From: Mactra quadrangularis
Lineage: Eukaryota; Mollusca; Bivalvia; Venerida; Mactridae
Assembly (NCBI GenBank): GCA_025267735.1
Contig: CM046297.1
Coordinates: 21,230,011-21,294,010, forward strand
Length of the DNA stretch: 64,000 bases
Reading direction: 5' to 3'
The notes below the pieces were generated by a model that made no database searches, was not told the origin of the DNA, and was given only the letters and a program-made list of their open reading frames with translations. This document shows positions 45,213 to 58,620 of the stretch, piece after piece. Positions within the stretch are counted from its first letter, which is position 1; every line of letters begins with the position of its first letter. The position numbers and the translations under genes are program-made.

Positions 45213-45739
45213 ACCAATGACCTCCCTTACAAATGAACTGTCTATATGCTATAGAGAAGAACGAATAGAATGTAAATTGAGTAAAGTGAATTCCATGTTA
45301 TATGAAACTTTCCATATCTAATTATTATGGTGATTCAAAGACAATTTCTTCTTACTTGTCTGAAAATCTGTAAGTATGCTAATCGATTACACAGAGTTTG
45401 TCTTTGAGGCCTCGGAATCGGTTACGTTATTACAAAATAATTTAATCAATAGGAACTTAATACCTTATGAAATTGAATTAAAACCTCAACTTTAAAAGTT
45501 ATTTTTATGACAGAAATAAATTGCTTTTGTCTGAAGATTTTACATTAACCAGACACACGTTTAAAGTTGACGGAAATTCAAAGTACAGCTTAGTGTTATA
45601 TAATAACTAAAATTAAACATGTGTTGCAGAAACAAACGTCGCGTGCCTGGTGAGTTCAAACCAATAGACAAATAGTTCAATGTCCAGAATTTAGAAGACA
45701 TCTTAAATGATAATACCGATACATATCATGACCTTATGG

Positions 45740-45800
45740 TGGTTGCTAAGGATATGTAAATGGTTGCTAAGGATATGTTGATGGTTGCTATGGGTGTAAG
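45740..45800. repeat. 21-bp minisatellite
   Basis: TGGTTGCTAAGGATATGT units start at 45740, 45761 and 45782. Confidence 0.75.
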
Positions 45801-47699
45801 GATGGTTGTTTTGTAGTCAAATTTATCCTAAGTAATAATTGTGCTCTGTTCAGGTTCAATACATAAAGTTTCTACCAAGTCTAGCTTCAGGAGTGCTACA
45901 TCATGCGTCAGACGAATTTTGTGCGCCAGTGATGTGACGTAAAGCGGCGCTGACGTACATTCGGAACAACCTCTGCGATCATCTACGAAGATAAACCTCG
46001 GAAATCAGACGTAGTAGGAATACAACCAGGTTATCAGGTCGGGTGACAGTCATTTTTATGACAACATTTATTAATAACATTGTTACACGCTTTATCACCT
46101 CATTTCATCTGTACAATGTCTCACACGTTGTATTTCTGTGTAGTTCAGACTATATTACCACATAAACCAAAATTCCTAATCTCCTTTTTACCTTATGATA
46201 TCTGAGGTGTATCTGCGCGGAAGATCGCCGAGGTAGTTCCGAATTGATTACGTATTGGGGTCAAGTAGATGTAATTATTTACATATGCTCAGCAAAAGCT
46301 AACACGTTTACATAACCAAACAATCTTAAATATACTCAAATGTCCTGCATGTTTCATCATGCAATCAATTTAAATATACGTGTGTGCCAAAGCAGACGTA
46401 CATTTAATGTTATAGTATGAGTAGATATGAATACATAAAAGTGATCTTTACTATTCTCTGACATTTGTTTTTAAAACTCGTATTATCCGTTGCTTTTAAA
46501 GGCATATCAAAAAAACCCGACTTTAATGGAATAGTTCCTTAGTTAAATTCCACACGCATTTACTAGAAGTAGCATCGTGTTTATTTAAAATCTGCGCTTA
46601 AGTACTGGTTTAAATTAAAATTGCCATTGTAAATATATGGCAGCGTGGGCTAGTCAGACGAAATAGCGTCCATTAAACTGCACTTAACATACAATAAAAG
46701 GGTATTTTCTATACGATACAACCATTTAATATGTCAATAAAATACTATACTTCGACAACAACACGTTTACATCAAGGACATTCTAGCAAAGCTAGACAGA
46801 AAAATAAACAAATTCAATAGAATTTCTTAATGTCAGACTGCTATCCACTGCAACCCGAACTGTCATTAATATAAGTCCTTTAGCGTTTTGTGCAAATATC
46901 AGACAATCACATTTAAAATGTTCTTTACTCAAAAGTTAATAATTGACCAGGAAAATGGTTATTGTTTCTTCAATTTGAACACACACAGACTTTCACCAAC
47001 ATATACTCTCACATTGGTAGCATTACATGTGTTGGACAAATAGTTTAAACTATTGCTCAATATGCCAGTCCAATGTGCGTTCGCCCTTGTTCATAATCTT
47101 GTTCATACTAATGTGTGATGAATATCTGTTTCAAACTGCTGTCAATGTCATCAATATACAACACTGAAAAGTGTTGATCTTATATATACCAGAACGCAGC
47201 TGACTTTCTTCTCTTGACTGCTATTAAAATAATTAGACAAGAAAAACCACAATGCCAAATGCAATTGTGCTAAAAAGTTAAAGCTTTCCGGGGCATTTGT
47301 TTTGTTATTTCGACCGACACTGATTAAGAAAAGGTCATGCGGTATAGGCACCGTAATTATGAAAATGTTTCCTTTTTAGTGCTAAATTTTCATTTTCGGC
47401 CGCTTTTATCACTACATTACCATTCTATGATAATGTGCCGCTAAAACAAAAACAAACTAAAACTAAAACAACAAACAACAAATAGACAAACACTTGTTTT
47501 CTATCTTATCTTACTAGAATAATTGCCAATTTATTTCACCAGTTGTTGCCATAATTGACGTTAATGACCAGCTTGCTGATAACAGCTCGTAACAATTCAT
47601 ATTTACACGTATTTCCTTTCATTGTAAATCATAAACGTCAGAGAGTCAGTGTTTTGATTGTTCTGGATCAATAAGACGTTGGCAGTAAAACCCATACGA
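45801..47699. other. Host intergenic DNA
   Basis: No gene or structured repeat recognised. Confidence 0.4.
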
Positions 47700-48030
47700 C
47701 ATATCATCTATAGACTGCTGTCGTATAGGATCTCTTGTCATCGCTAAAGAGGTCACGCCGAGATTACCTTTGCGTCGACCAATCATTGCGTAGATTTCAT
47801 CTAGATGATACACTATTTATAGCATCTTCATTTCGTTATTTCTATTTAAAGGCGGAGGTTTGTGAGCAAATTTGACGGCGGTGTAATTAACAGGCTATTA
47901 GACATCGCGCACGGTAATCGACTAATAAGTGTAACGTCATTATAACATCAGCGACGTCGTTTCAAGTCCAAATTAACGTTTCATAGACGGCTCTCTTCAA
48001 ATTGCATGACGTCGACGACGTCTACAACCA
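47700..48030. repeat. Dispersed repeat, copy 2 (partner at 25655-25895)
   Basis: Contains GTCGTATAGGATCTCT, GTCACGCCGAGAT, CGACCAATCATTGCGTAG, TTCATCTAGATGA and TTCAAATTGCATGACGTCGACGACGT. It is longer than its partner by an insertion with CGTCATTATAACATC. Confidence 0.65.
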
Positions 48031-48276
48031 ATAAAATGGTCGAATATTTACTAAAAGAGCCTAACATTCGTCCGATGTCAAATAGCATGTCTAATTTAAA
48101 GATAGAGCAAAAAAAAACTGTGATATACAAGTATAATACAACTTTAAAGAAAATGTTGTACTAAACCAAGATAATGCATGCATGCACTACAGAGGTAAAA
48201 GTGTTGAACAGAGCATTAACATTCAGTGACCGCCTATCAGGAAGAAAAACAAATTAATGCTAGCTAAATCCGGTAG

Positions 48277-48600
48277 TTACTCTTGAACCCAATAAAGCAG
48301 TAAGACTAAGTCCTTGAAATAAATCTGATGATTACAGATTACATACGATATCGCATTTCTTTCTAGGAAAACATATTGAACTAAGCGAGAAGTCCGACAA
48401 ATAAAATCATTAACAGGCATAAAACACTTTATGTGAGAGTTAACCGTGGCTGAGAATAATGCCAAACACTTACAAGCAATTTCCCAAGCGATTGGACGTC
48501 GCCTTAATGTCCAGTATGATTGAAAAGCCAATTTGCGGGTCTACAGAAATGATGACATTATCAAAGAGTAGCTTAATGTAATTTGCCGAATTTCTATTTG
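48277..48600 (-). repeat. Diverged repeat with open frame, copy 1 of 3
   Basis: Related to 54405-54720 and 55151-55460. This copy keeps the longest open frame (84 codons, 48531-48277, from ATG), including RLVQYVFLERNAISYVIC. The equivalent frame in the other copies reads RLVHIV-LES-KTISCVIF, so substitutions partly preserve the protein. It may be a duplicated exon or the remnant of a repeated gene. Confidence 0.55.
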
Positions 48601-48764
48601 AGTAATTTACATGGATTGTGTATAATGCATGGTCTAAGGGAGGAATGGTTAATTGCACTAGATATTGTGTGACTTTAGAGCAAGCCCACATCTTAAGTGT
48701 GTACTAATTTATTTCAGCTCGATTGTGAAACAAGTTATTACAACTTTTTATATATTAGTTTTGA

Positions 48765-48917
48765 GTCCGCTTCTAGGTCTCCCAGTACTGAGCCAGTAGG
48801 ATAAAGGTTTTTGCTCAAGGTTAACGGGGTATGTTTCTGGAAGGGATTCGAACATACGTGGAGATGGCTATCCAGTGATTACCAGTCCAACGTCCTAATT
48901 GCTCGGCCACGCCTGCT
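48765..48917 (-). repeat. tRNA-derived SINE, second family
   Basis: Minus strand: GCAGGCGTGGCCGAGCAATT, a long-arm region typical of Ser/Leu tRNA origin, then a B box in TGTTCGAATCCC, then a body with TTGAGCAAAAACC. A related copy is at 62155-62310. Confidence 0.7.
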
Positions 48918-50519
48918 CTTTTAGGATTGTTTTTTATTAATCAGACATATTGCAACCAAATTGTTTCATTACACTATAAAAACTATAGAACTGCTTTGTT
49001 GTATCTGTTTAACATTTGTTTTATCAATATCAATTTACTCATTCTACTCTGGTGTTTACTTTCTGATAAATGCAACAGACTGGACTACATAGAAATCAAT
49101 ATTTACTTCAAACATAATCACATACTTTGCATTCGGTCCAAAAAAGGTAACAACTAAATTGTATTTATTCCTATCTTTAAACGTCTTAACTCTCGGTAAA
49201 CATATTAAGCTATTTAAATAATGTAACTTCAAAATACATTAAACAATACGCAAATGCGTTTGATCTCATTTATGATCGACACTAATAAAGTTACTCTCAA
49301 GTTTAAAAAAAGTTACCCATTTTCAGAAATCTACAACATTTCACTTCTCTGTATTACGTAGACTTATCAGCTTCAAATTACAAAGCCACTGTTTGTCTAT
49401 CCGGGTTAAAGCAAACACATTCTTTTTTCCGATACAATTATGATTAAACAAAGCAACAATCACTTTAGGTGGTTCATCAAGCGTACACTACATACAAAGT
49501 TTTTAGATTATTTATACAATCATAGACATGTGTCACTTCGGCTGTAACATTTCTTACACAATATTTACAAACCTAATAATTAAACGAAACAGATCGTTTT
49601 AACACACATACAGCTATTATTAAATAAATAGGGACGTTAGCTGATAAAGTCTGAAGCAATCCAATTGGTAAGTAGGTCTTTACAGTTGGAATACTCGGAT
49701 TTTATAATGAATTCCTATGTAAGGATAACACAATATTTCATCTAATATTTTTCTTGTTAATGAAGATATTTACAGAAGTGATAAAGTTACTTTACTCTTA
49801 CAATACTTAGCTTAATTTTCAAACAAATTGATTGATTCACAAAAAAAGTTATTTAGGATTAAATTTGGCAAATTGGCTGAAAAGTAAGGGTGAAATCCGA
49901 GTAATTCAACTAATTGGACCTACCTTGAAGAGTATACAAGGAAAAATATAAAAACAAAACAAACAACAGGGGAAATAACTGACTTAAGTCCCTTATTATA
50001 ACAATCTAATATTAAACACTTGTTCCGTTCGTGGCATGTGTCGTTTCCTCGGTGTAATGAAACGCCTGATATGGTAGACATTCTAAAAATATATTATCGA
50101 GAAATCCTGTTAGAGTAACTTATTCATTTTCTACGATAGTACAACAAAGCATGATACACACTTTTTAGAGTTATCGTTGACCATTTTAGATATTCAGTTC
50201 TAAATTAAAAACTCCTTTGTCATTAGAACAAATTGTAATACTTTGAATGTGGCTAGTGCAATTAATAAAACAACTGGATGCTTGTTATTCACGCTATTAA
50301 CAATAGAATAATCACAAATGCGTTTAAATGATTGGAAACGACACTTTTGAGAAGAGCGTGCTTTATGACCGGTTAGAAAGAAATTGTCTTAGTGGCTTAA
50401 TGTATGTTTGCTGAAGCATCGTCGCTTAAGCATTAAGCCAAGATAACGCATCGAATCACCTTATATTTTAAGGTTAGAAACGTTAACAGCAGTTGATATG
50501 ACTAATTTTGATTACGTTG
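48918..50519. other. Host intergenic DNA
   Basis: No gene or structured repeat recognised. Confidence 0.4.
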
Positions 50520-50880
50520 CAAGCTCTCCATAATCGCATGTTATATTAACCAGTCAAAACGAAAACAATATAACGTCGCATCGATTGTGTGCAGTATGAT
50601 CATGAAGCAATAGAATCAATGGATTCAATGAATATAGACATAGATGTAGGTCATCATATAACAGCAACAAAGACCATCAAATCAGAACATGATACCATTA
50701 ACCCTCTCCATAATCGAAAACTTAAAACAGCCAGTCAAAATATAAACTCACGATCATCTTATCAGTTGTATGGAGCATGATGATACAGCAGGGGAATGGC
50801 TGAATATTGACATAAAAGTTGAAGCTCACATACCGGCAACACATCAGGAACACGTTACCATTAACTAAATTTGTTTGACC
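50520..50880. repeat. Two-unit tandem duplication, about 180 bp
   Basis: CTCTCCATAATCG, then CCAGTCAAAA, then ATGATCATGAAGCA / ATGATGATACAGCA recur about 180 bp apart. The reading frame is partly kept: NIDIDVGHHITATK in the first unit against NIDIKVEAHIPATH in the second. This suggests a duplicated coding piece, perhaps exons of a host gene, but no family is recognised. Confidence 0.55.
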
Positions 50881-51529
50881 ATCCTTTGAAATATTAATGT
50901 TATAATCGGTGATCCTACTTCTATCATAATTTGATCGTGGGAGACACTAACAGTATTAACACAATAATGAAAAATCATTACTGCTAGACAAAACTTATTA
51001 ACAGCTTCCCTGTATAATGGACTCAATTAATGAAAAAAACAGCATTGCCTTTTATGTATATTTAGATAGATTTGAATTAACAGCATTTAGATTTAAAGGA
51101 TACATTGACGTTTACATTTCCTTATTTAAGTGTAGAAAAGTGCACAGACAGCTTAAATGCTGTATTTTAAGCGTCTGTTAGTGTGAACTTTAATTATATG
51201 CTTTGAGACATAAATGCTGTAAATACCACAAAAGTCTACGGGTAAAAAATCTAACACAATCATTTCGCAAGAAAATCAGTGACGGGAGACAAGAAGAAAA
51301 GGATACAAGTACTTTCTAGTCTTAATGAAAATAAATTTTCAATGACAATACCCTCATGCTAGACACCTAAACTTAACAGTACATTATAGGAAAGTTGGTT
51401 TAAATGGTAGGAGTTGTATTGTCTACGAGTTGTAGTAGTTTCGCCTCTTAAACACAGCGATGCTATAATGCGCTTAAATTCTGGGAAACAATTAACAGTC
51501 AAATCGTACAATCATTGCAAATTGTCTCA

Positions 51530-51925
51530 AACTCCTCATAGAGCTTATGTCATGCTTTGCTACTTAACCACTTCCAACACGTAAATCACGTGATGCTAGT
51601 AATACCATCTATTTATAGAATGCCCACACTCCCCACAGTGCTTACGTCTCACTTTGCTATTGTTACAAATTATCAATTAAAACTATGTTTTATCTTTATA
51701 TACTTAGAACATCATTATTTACTTCAAGAAGATTCAATTTGTTGAAATTTTTGAATTGTAACAAAAAAGATGAAAAAAATTCGGCTCTCTGAGGAACGAA
51801 TTTACTTGTTGTGGCAGTGGTTATTGATTTAATAAAGGGAAATTACCGCTGCGGGGAGTTGGCAAGGAGATAGAAGAAGAAAAGGTATCTATTAAGCTTT
51901 ATGACAAGAAGTACGAATGAGTTGT
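51530..51925. repeat. Dispersed repeat, copy 2 (partner at 42960-43340)
   Basis: See the partner for shared blocks. Here GAGGAACGAATTTACTTGT and TACCGCTGCGGGGAGTT are intact. The unit also contains a second partial copy of its own CAGTGCTTACGTC start. Confidence 0.75.
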
Positions 51926-53000
51926 CTATCTATACATTAACAAATGCAATTCTTGCGATCGTTTTATTAATTTTCCACTTCGAATACATCATTTTTTGAA
52001 TCCATACTTGGTTTGGCCAAAAAAATATAGTTTGGCTCAAATTAATGTACGTTATTTTCTATTTCTAACTAACGAGTGAATAAATAATAAAGCAAGAATA
52101 AAAATCACAAAAAGTGGGAAAATTTTATAACTTAGTTGGTAGTGGTGTAGCACATTAAAAAATCAGTCGACAAATTTCAGTCACAAAAGAATGTGATAAC
52201 TCTACCAATTATAAAGTCAATTTTCTCTCACCATTTTCCAGAAATAACAGATTTACACCTTAAAGCAATACTTGAAAGATCTTATGTCAGATTTTGATTG
52301 AAATGGCTGTGATTGTGATATTGAATTTTTGAAGGGAAACATAACAATCGTTGACTGTACTAAAGCAGTTTTCGATTGTTTCCCATGGGTCAAAATAACT
52401 ATCAAAATATAATTGAGTGATGTTAGACCAATAAGTATGAGACTGTTGTTTCTTAAAATATACGATATTTTATTTTATGTCTGGGTGTTTTTTCTTCAAT
52501 CAACTTCAAAACAATCTTACGAGGATATTATTTAAAAATTGTATGTTCCTTTGAGTAACAAAGCATTAAAATGCAGAAAGTAATGATAACTGAATCAAAA
52601 TGGTGTATGCCTCTAAGCAGTATGCACAAATTTAGAAATTCTAAAATACACTGTTGGACTTACAGCGCAGTTTACTTTCTCATTCCTTGATCCCATATGT
52701 TGTGTTACGTTATTCAAATATGGGATGCTTAAGTTAAGTAATATTTAATAACATTATTTCCTATAATCGGAAATTGAATTAGAAACGAAGTTATTTTGAA
52801 GTATATTGAATTATGATTTTTAAATGTAAAACATTGTGTAAAAGTACATGTAAAAAAATATTTCCAAGGTCTAAGACAGTCTATACTCCATTAATTATAT
52901 AGTTACATTATAGCATTATTCCACAAAATGTGTCTAGATAGTGACATGCTGATATGTGAATGATGTCTATTATATTAGATAGCACGAAATTAACCTAGAC
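51926..53000. other. Host intergenic DNA
   Basis: No gene or structured repeat recognised. Confidence 0.4.
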
Positions 53001-53063
53001 AAGAAAACAACACATTCTTGTCATCTCCTAATATCACAACTGACGTGTCTGACATGGAAGCCA
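53001..53063. repeat. Triplicated short segment, copy 1
   Basis: Shares AAAACAACA-TCTTGT and CTGACGT-TGACAT-GAA blocks with 58556-58620 and 61881-61948. Confidence 0.5.
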
Positions 53064-54129
53064 TAGATAATAACTCAGAAGTAAATTATGACAACATGAT
53101 CATTATAATCCAGGTTGAAACATCAGATAACATTATCTCACTTGTAATATGGGTTAACTCATTAAGTCTATTAGTTGTTTTGAGGTAGAAAAGTTAATTG
53201 TTGAGGAATAATAAAACAGTATATAATCTCACCTTAAGGTAAAAATATTCTTACTTAGAAGATAACTAGCTTGAAAGGAACTTACCTGAAAAAGAAAAAA
53301 AACATAAACAATTATTTACATGTTTGAAGGTTATAATTTCAAGAAATGGTTTAGTAATAGGTCTTGCAAACCACGGAGTAACAAAACATCAACATGTCTC
53401 TAGTCAAATGGCATACATGCATTTAGTATTTACAGTCATGGTGGGGTGAGTTTTAATGCTATGTACGCAATGCTGTTCATCATAAAATGTCAATTAATTA
53501 GATTCTTCAATTCATTTGTACTAATCAAGCTATTTTTGGTCATGAAAACAAGCAACAATTAATTATAATCAATTATTAATGTTAGAAAATTAGATCCTCT
53601 TAAAAACAATACCCATGGGGACTATCCTGTTCTGTTATCTCAATATGACAGAACATCTGCTATTGGAAATAATCTACTGCATTTTAACAAAAGCATATTA
53701 TTTCACTCAATAGTTTAACCTTGGATTTGATATAAGAGGCTTTTATTTCAGCTTCTCTGAAATGAATAATCCTTCATCATCTGATTTAAAATATGATTTA
53801 ACAATGTGCTTTGCGGCAGAAAATCCCCATGTCCTTGAAATTGACAAACATAAAATGCAGACAATATATATAAAACAGTAAATGTTGCATGTATTGGCGT
53901 ATTTGAAGGACATATTACTATTGTGCAGTTGAATTACATCTACATATCTAACGGCTCATCGATAAGAATAACCCGATATTATTAACATTTTGAACGATTA
54001 GTTAACGAGAGTTATATGTTACCATATAATTGGAAATAAAACCTAAATACGAAATAGAACATGTATCAACAAGGCAAACATCTATAACGTCAGCATTCGG
54101 TTAATAATCTGTGTTAATTTCTGTAAATC

Positions 54130-54815
54130 AATTACAGTGTTACTACTTTTATTATCAATGTACTGATAACGACTGATATTTACATTTATTTCTTTTATCC
54201 GTAAATCATTTACCCAAGACAATAAGTGTTTTATTGCCAAGGACAAATCAGACGATGCAAATCTTTTTTCATTTTGCTGATTCATTCGCAGTTTAATATT
54301 TCCAGACGTTCGACTGGCAAAATAGCACTGCATGAGTTTTGCAATTAGTCATTGCAGTGTGCAATGATGTGTTAAGGATCTTAATTTAAAATGCTTCAAT
54401 TAAACTAACAGCAAATGAAACAAGTTATGCATGCAATAATGAAAAAAAGCAATAATTCTAGATGAATTCTATACTCCTCTGGAAACCAATAAAGTAATAT
54501 GTCCTTCAAGCTAAGCCGCTCGTTAAATATTACACACGATATTGTCTTACTTTCTAGCAAAACAATGTGAACTAAGCGAGTAGGCCGAATACATAGAACA
54601 TCATTACGGACATAGGACACTTAATGGGAGATTTATCATAGATGTAAATAATGCAACACACTAAGAAGCGATTTCCCAAGCGGTAAGAAGTTGCCTTAAT
54701 GTCCAGTATGATTACAACGCAAATTTACGTTTTCCTAACACATTGGGGTTAACATACAAAAACTCCATATATTTTATTTGATGTGTTATTTCAATTTGCC
54801 TGCGCTTCATTAATA
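54130..54815. repeat. Tandem segmental duplication, unit 1
   Basis: Matches 54876-55562 at a nearly constant 746-bp offset. On the minus strand an ATG-started frame (54333-54082) and its partner (55079-54870) share most residues, such as QQNEK, ASSDLSLA, KHLL and WVNDLRIK. A second frame (54620-54405) is also conserved with its partner (55366-55151). Coding function is possible but unproven. Confidence 0.85.
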
Positions 54816-54875
54816 AAATGCAATTATCTATACTTTAATTATTTGCTTAATAATCGTTGTTAACTTATGTCAATT

Positions 54876-55562
54876 AATTAGATTGTTACTACTTTTTTGA
54901 TATATGTACTGATAACGACTGGTATTCACAATTATTTTTTTTATCCGTAAATCATTTACCCAATGCAATAAGTGTTTTAATGCCAAGGACAAATCAGACG
55001 ATGCAATTTTTTTTTCATTTTGCTGATCCATTCGCAGTGAAATATTTCCAGACTTTCGACTGGCAAAATAACACTGCATTAGTTTTGCAATTAGTCATTG
55101 CAGTGTGCAATGATGATTTAAGGATCTTAATTTAAAATGCTTCAATTTAACTAACAGCAAATGAAACAAGATATGCATGTAATAAAAGAATAAAGCAATA
55201 ATGCTAGATGAATTATATACTCCTCTGGAGACCAATAACGTAATATGTCATTCAAGCTAAGCCGCTCGTTAAATATTACACACGATATTGTCTTACTTTC
55301 TAAGAAAACAATGTGAACTAAGCGAGTAGGTCGAATACATAAAACATCATTACGGACACAGGACACTTAATGAGAGACTTATCATAGATGTAAATAATGC
55401 AGCACACTAAGAAGCGATTTCCCAATCGTTAAGACGTTGCCTTAATGCCCATATATAATTTTATTGCTAATGTACGTGTTTCCAGCATTATGAGATTAAA
55501 ATACAGAAACTCCAAAAATAATACTTAATGTGTTATTTTAATTTGCTGGTACTTTATTAGAA
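54876..55562. repeat. Tandem segmental duplication, unit 2
   Basis: See unit 1. Identity is high in the centre and decays at both ends, indicating an older duplication. Confidence 0.85.
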
Positions 55563-56539
55563 GCCGTAAAAAACTATATTTTAGCAAGCGATATTTTTTA
55601 TGTTTGCACTTGTATAAAGAGTTGCTATGCACTCAGTCTCTTTTGAGTATAGCTCTTCTTTGAGAAGTTTATTTGTATTCGCAACAATACCTTATATTGA
55701 TAAATTATTAAATATACATTCAATTTCTGTCACATTTACTCTCTACTCGGTGAATTAATATTGGTTTTCTAATATATGCAAAAGGCTGGACTCTTCAATA
55801 TTGATATACGACTCAAAATAAATTATTAGACATTTTGTATGTGTTTCAATCAGGTTTTAATTAATTGTAATTACTACAGTCGAGGAGTACAATTTATCGT
55901 ATGATTAATTCAGTAAGTTTTGCAATTTCAAAGTTTCTTTAATTGTATTATTTAAATTCATTGTTGCTGTTTGCAGATTTCTTTAAGCATTTTTATCCGT
56001 TAAAACTGTTGAATAAATTGTACTCTTAAATGTTGTTCAATTAACTGCGTTGTTAATAAAACGTCTGTATCTATTGTAAAATATATCAAACACTCTCACG
56101 TTCTATGAAGTATAGAACTATTACGATATGTAACTTAAATTGCGATACGCAATGTTTATAATATCGATACTTTCAATTGAATTGAAATATGCGTCGAGTC
56201 TATTTTTTGAAATTTTAAGAGGCAAAAAATTCTAAACTAAACACTTGCTGTCGAAAACATAGCAATATTTACAGAAGAGAAATTTGATTTTCCCTTGGCT
56301 ATTTCAATATGTTTCTGCCACAAAGAAAATTGTATGCGATAGTTTTGTTTTGATTGAATTCAGAAATATTAAGTAATATAACAAAAACAAATCATTAATA
56401 TTATTAAGCATTCTTGATGGCACTTTTCCGCTAGATTTTAGAAATCAACATATAAACTGGAGTACATCCGACATTTATCACATTTTTTTCACTATTTATA
56501 GCCCAGGAGACTGTTACATGTCTTATATCATAAAACCAA

Positions 56540-56579
<40 letters not shown>

Positions 56580-57204
56580 AGTGAACATTATTGCTTACAG
56601 AAAATAGTTTTAGCACAAACCCAAATGTAAATAACAGTTTTATACAGAGTACATGACATTGACATATTACCTGTTTCTAGTAGAGTTATAATATACGATT
56701 GACAGTGGATGAAGTACAATGCATTAAATGGTTTTTCAAATAATTTGGACAGTGCTAAATCAGACTAAAAATATCCAAAAACGTTAAAAATGATTTTTGA
56801 GACAAAGATGTCAACCGAAAAACACTGTTTTGTCTTTGTACATAAAACTTTGGAATTAGCTATGTTCAAAACCCTAATATCTTATCTGAATCTTTACTGA
56901 ATCATGTATCCTCATTCACATTTGTTTCCCATTTTCTAAAGGTCATTGTAATGAATATATATCAACTTTCTGTAATCACTTAGTATAGTCTAATAATTCG
57001 TATAAGTCGTTCACTAATTGCTTCTCATTAAAACATTGTGTAGGCAAGAATATCGCACATGACCTTTAGTATCAGGATACTAATGAAACAACGGTTATAA
57101 TATATTTCATTAAACTGACAAGGATCACGCTAACTTTAAAACATAATTCAGAATTAGTATAAAGTAAAACAACATAACATAATATAATAACAATAATTGC
57201 CTGA
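55563..57204. other. Host intergenic DNA
   Basis: Only the (TA)n microsatellite is recognised. Confidence 0.4.
56542..56573. repeat. (AT)n microsatellite
   Basis: About 16 AT dinucleotides. Confidence 0.95.
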
Positions 57205-57400
57205 ATCCCGGGTCGGTAGCGAATCTAGTGTCAAGAAGGAGGTACGGGTTCGAATCCAACCCGGTGAAGTTATACCCTTCCATGAAAATTTGACGAATAT
57301 GTCAATTTTTCTCCATTAATAAGGTATATGGAGAGGTTTGCGGCCTTGTAAAAGGGTAGGTGAGTACTGGTTATATGTGACTATGTTTATCCAGGTACAT
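57205..57400 (+). repeat. tRNA-derived SINE, 3' truncated or diverged
   Basis: Head CCCGGGTCGGTAGCG and B box GGGTTCGAATCC, then a body with CCATGAAAATTTGAC and GTGAGTACTGGTTATA matching the minus-strand SINE at 33475-33757. The usual GTTAAA end is missing. Confidence 0.8.
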
Positions 57401-58555
57401 GTATACGCTGATCCTTAATTGGTGAACTGAATATAAATTTAGAAATTCGAGGTCCGTCGTAATTACATATCATGTTCTAGTTCTAATGATCTGCCTAATC
57501 TATCAAAATAACACATACATCTTCTTAACAATCAACGCCCACAATTACAATGCACACAAGAATTCCAAAGTTGGCTGTTTAATAATAAATAATGTGCTAC
57601 AAAATTAGTCATTACATAAACATACTATTATCCGGGTGTGCGGCTAAAACACTAATTTTGTAAAAGAAGCAAGTTTAAAAAGGTCGACACAATAGTGCAA
57701 GTACCAAATGGCATTGACTAAAGTATAGTATATATAGCTACATCGCACAAGACGCTAAACATGTTCTTCCATTTGTTATTCGTAACAGAGTGGAATATTT
57801 GGAAGTGAATGTTGTATGTAGAGAAACAATTTGGCTGTCACGAAATGCCAAATGTCCGTAACAATATCAAAACGTGTCTAGATTGTATACAATATTGCAC
57901 TCTGTGGATTGTTGATAGACAGTCATATATATATTATCGTTAGTTAACGAAATCCTGCTTTGACAGCTACGCTACTACTTACAGAATGATAGACGACAAT
58001 AAAATATATATCAAGTAAAGCTGACAGTAGTCAATGTATATTTTATGACTAAGTCCATCTGTTTAAGATGTTGAAGCGTCATGGCATATCAAATCGGAAT
58101 GTATACACGCCTAAATGAATTAACCATGCTTTGCATTGTTTAAGTTCAAATACAAAAGTTATCTGTCGCGCACAAAGATAAGTTTATTCTCAAAATAACG
58201 CTAAATTATCTAAAACATGTCAATGATGACTCAGTACCATTTTGAAAAAGAAAGTTCTAAGATTATTCATACCATGTAACCGTACAAAGTTTAAACGGCG
58301 AATTTCTGATTTTCTTTAAACTATTTGGAAAAAGAAAGCAGTTAAATTTTTAGATTATGGAAGAAGAATTATATTAATGAATCAAACACAGACATAGCTT
58401 CTACAATTTACACAATACAATAAATTGTGATTCCAATGCACAAATATGATAGTTCTCAAAATACAATTATCCTATACACTATCAGACAATCAGACGCAGT
58501 CAGGCATTCTGCGGTTGTATTTTACTCAATATAGTACCTAATCATCCTTAACATG

Positions 58556-58620
58556 GAAACAACAGTAATCTTGTTATACCATAACACTGTGACTGACGTA
58601 TCTGACATTGATTGTTGCAG
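58556..58620. repeat. Triplicated short segment, copy 2
   Basis: AAACAACAGTAATCTTGTTAT, then CTGACGTATCTGACATTGA. Closest to the copy at 61881-61948. Confidence 0.55.
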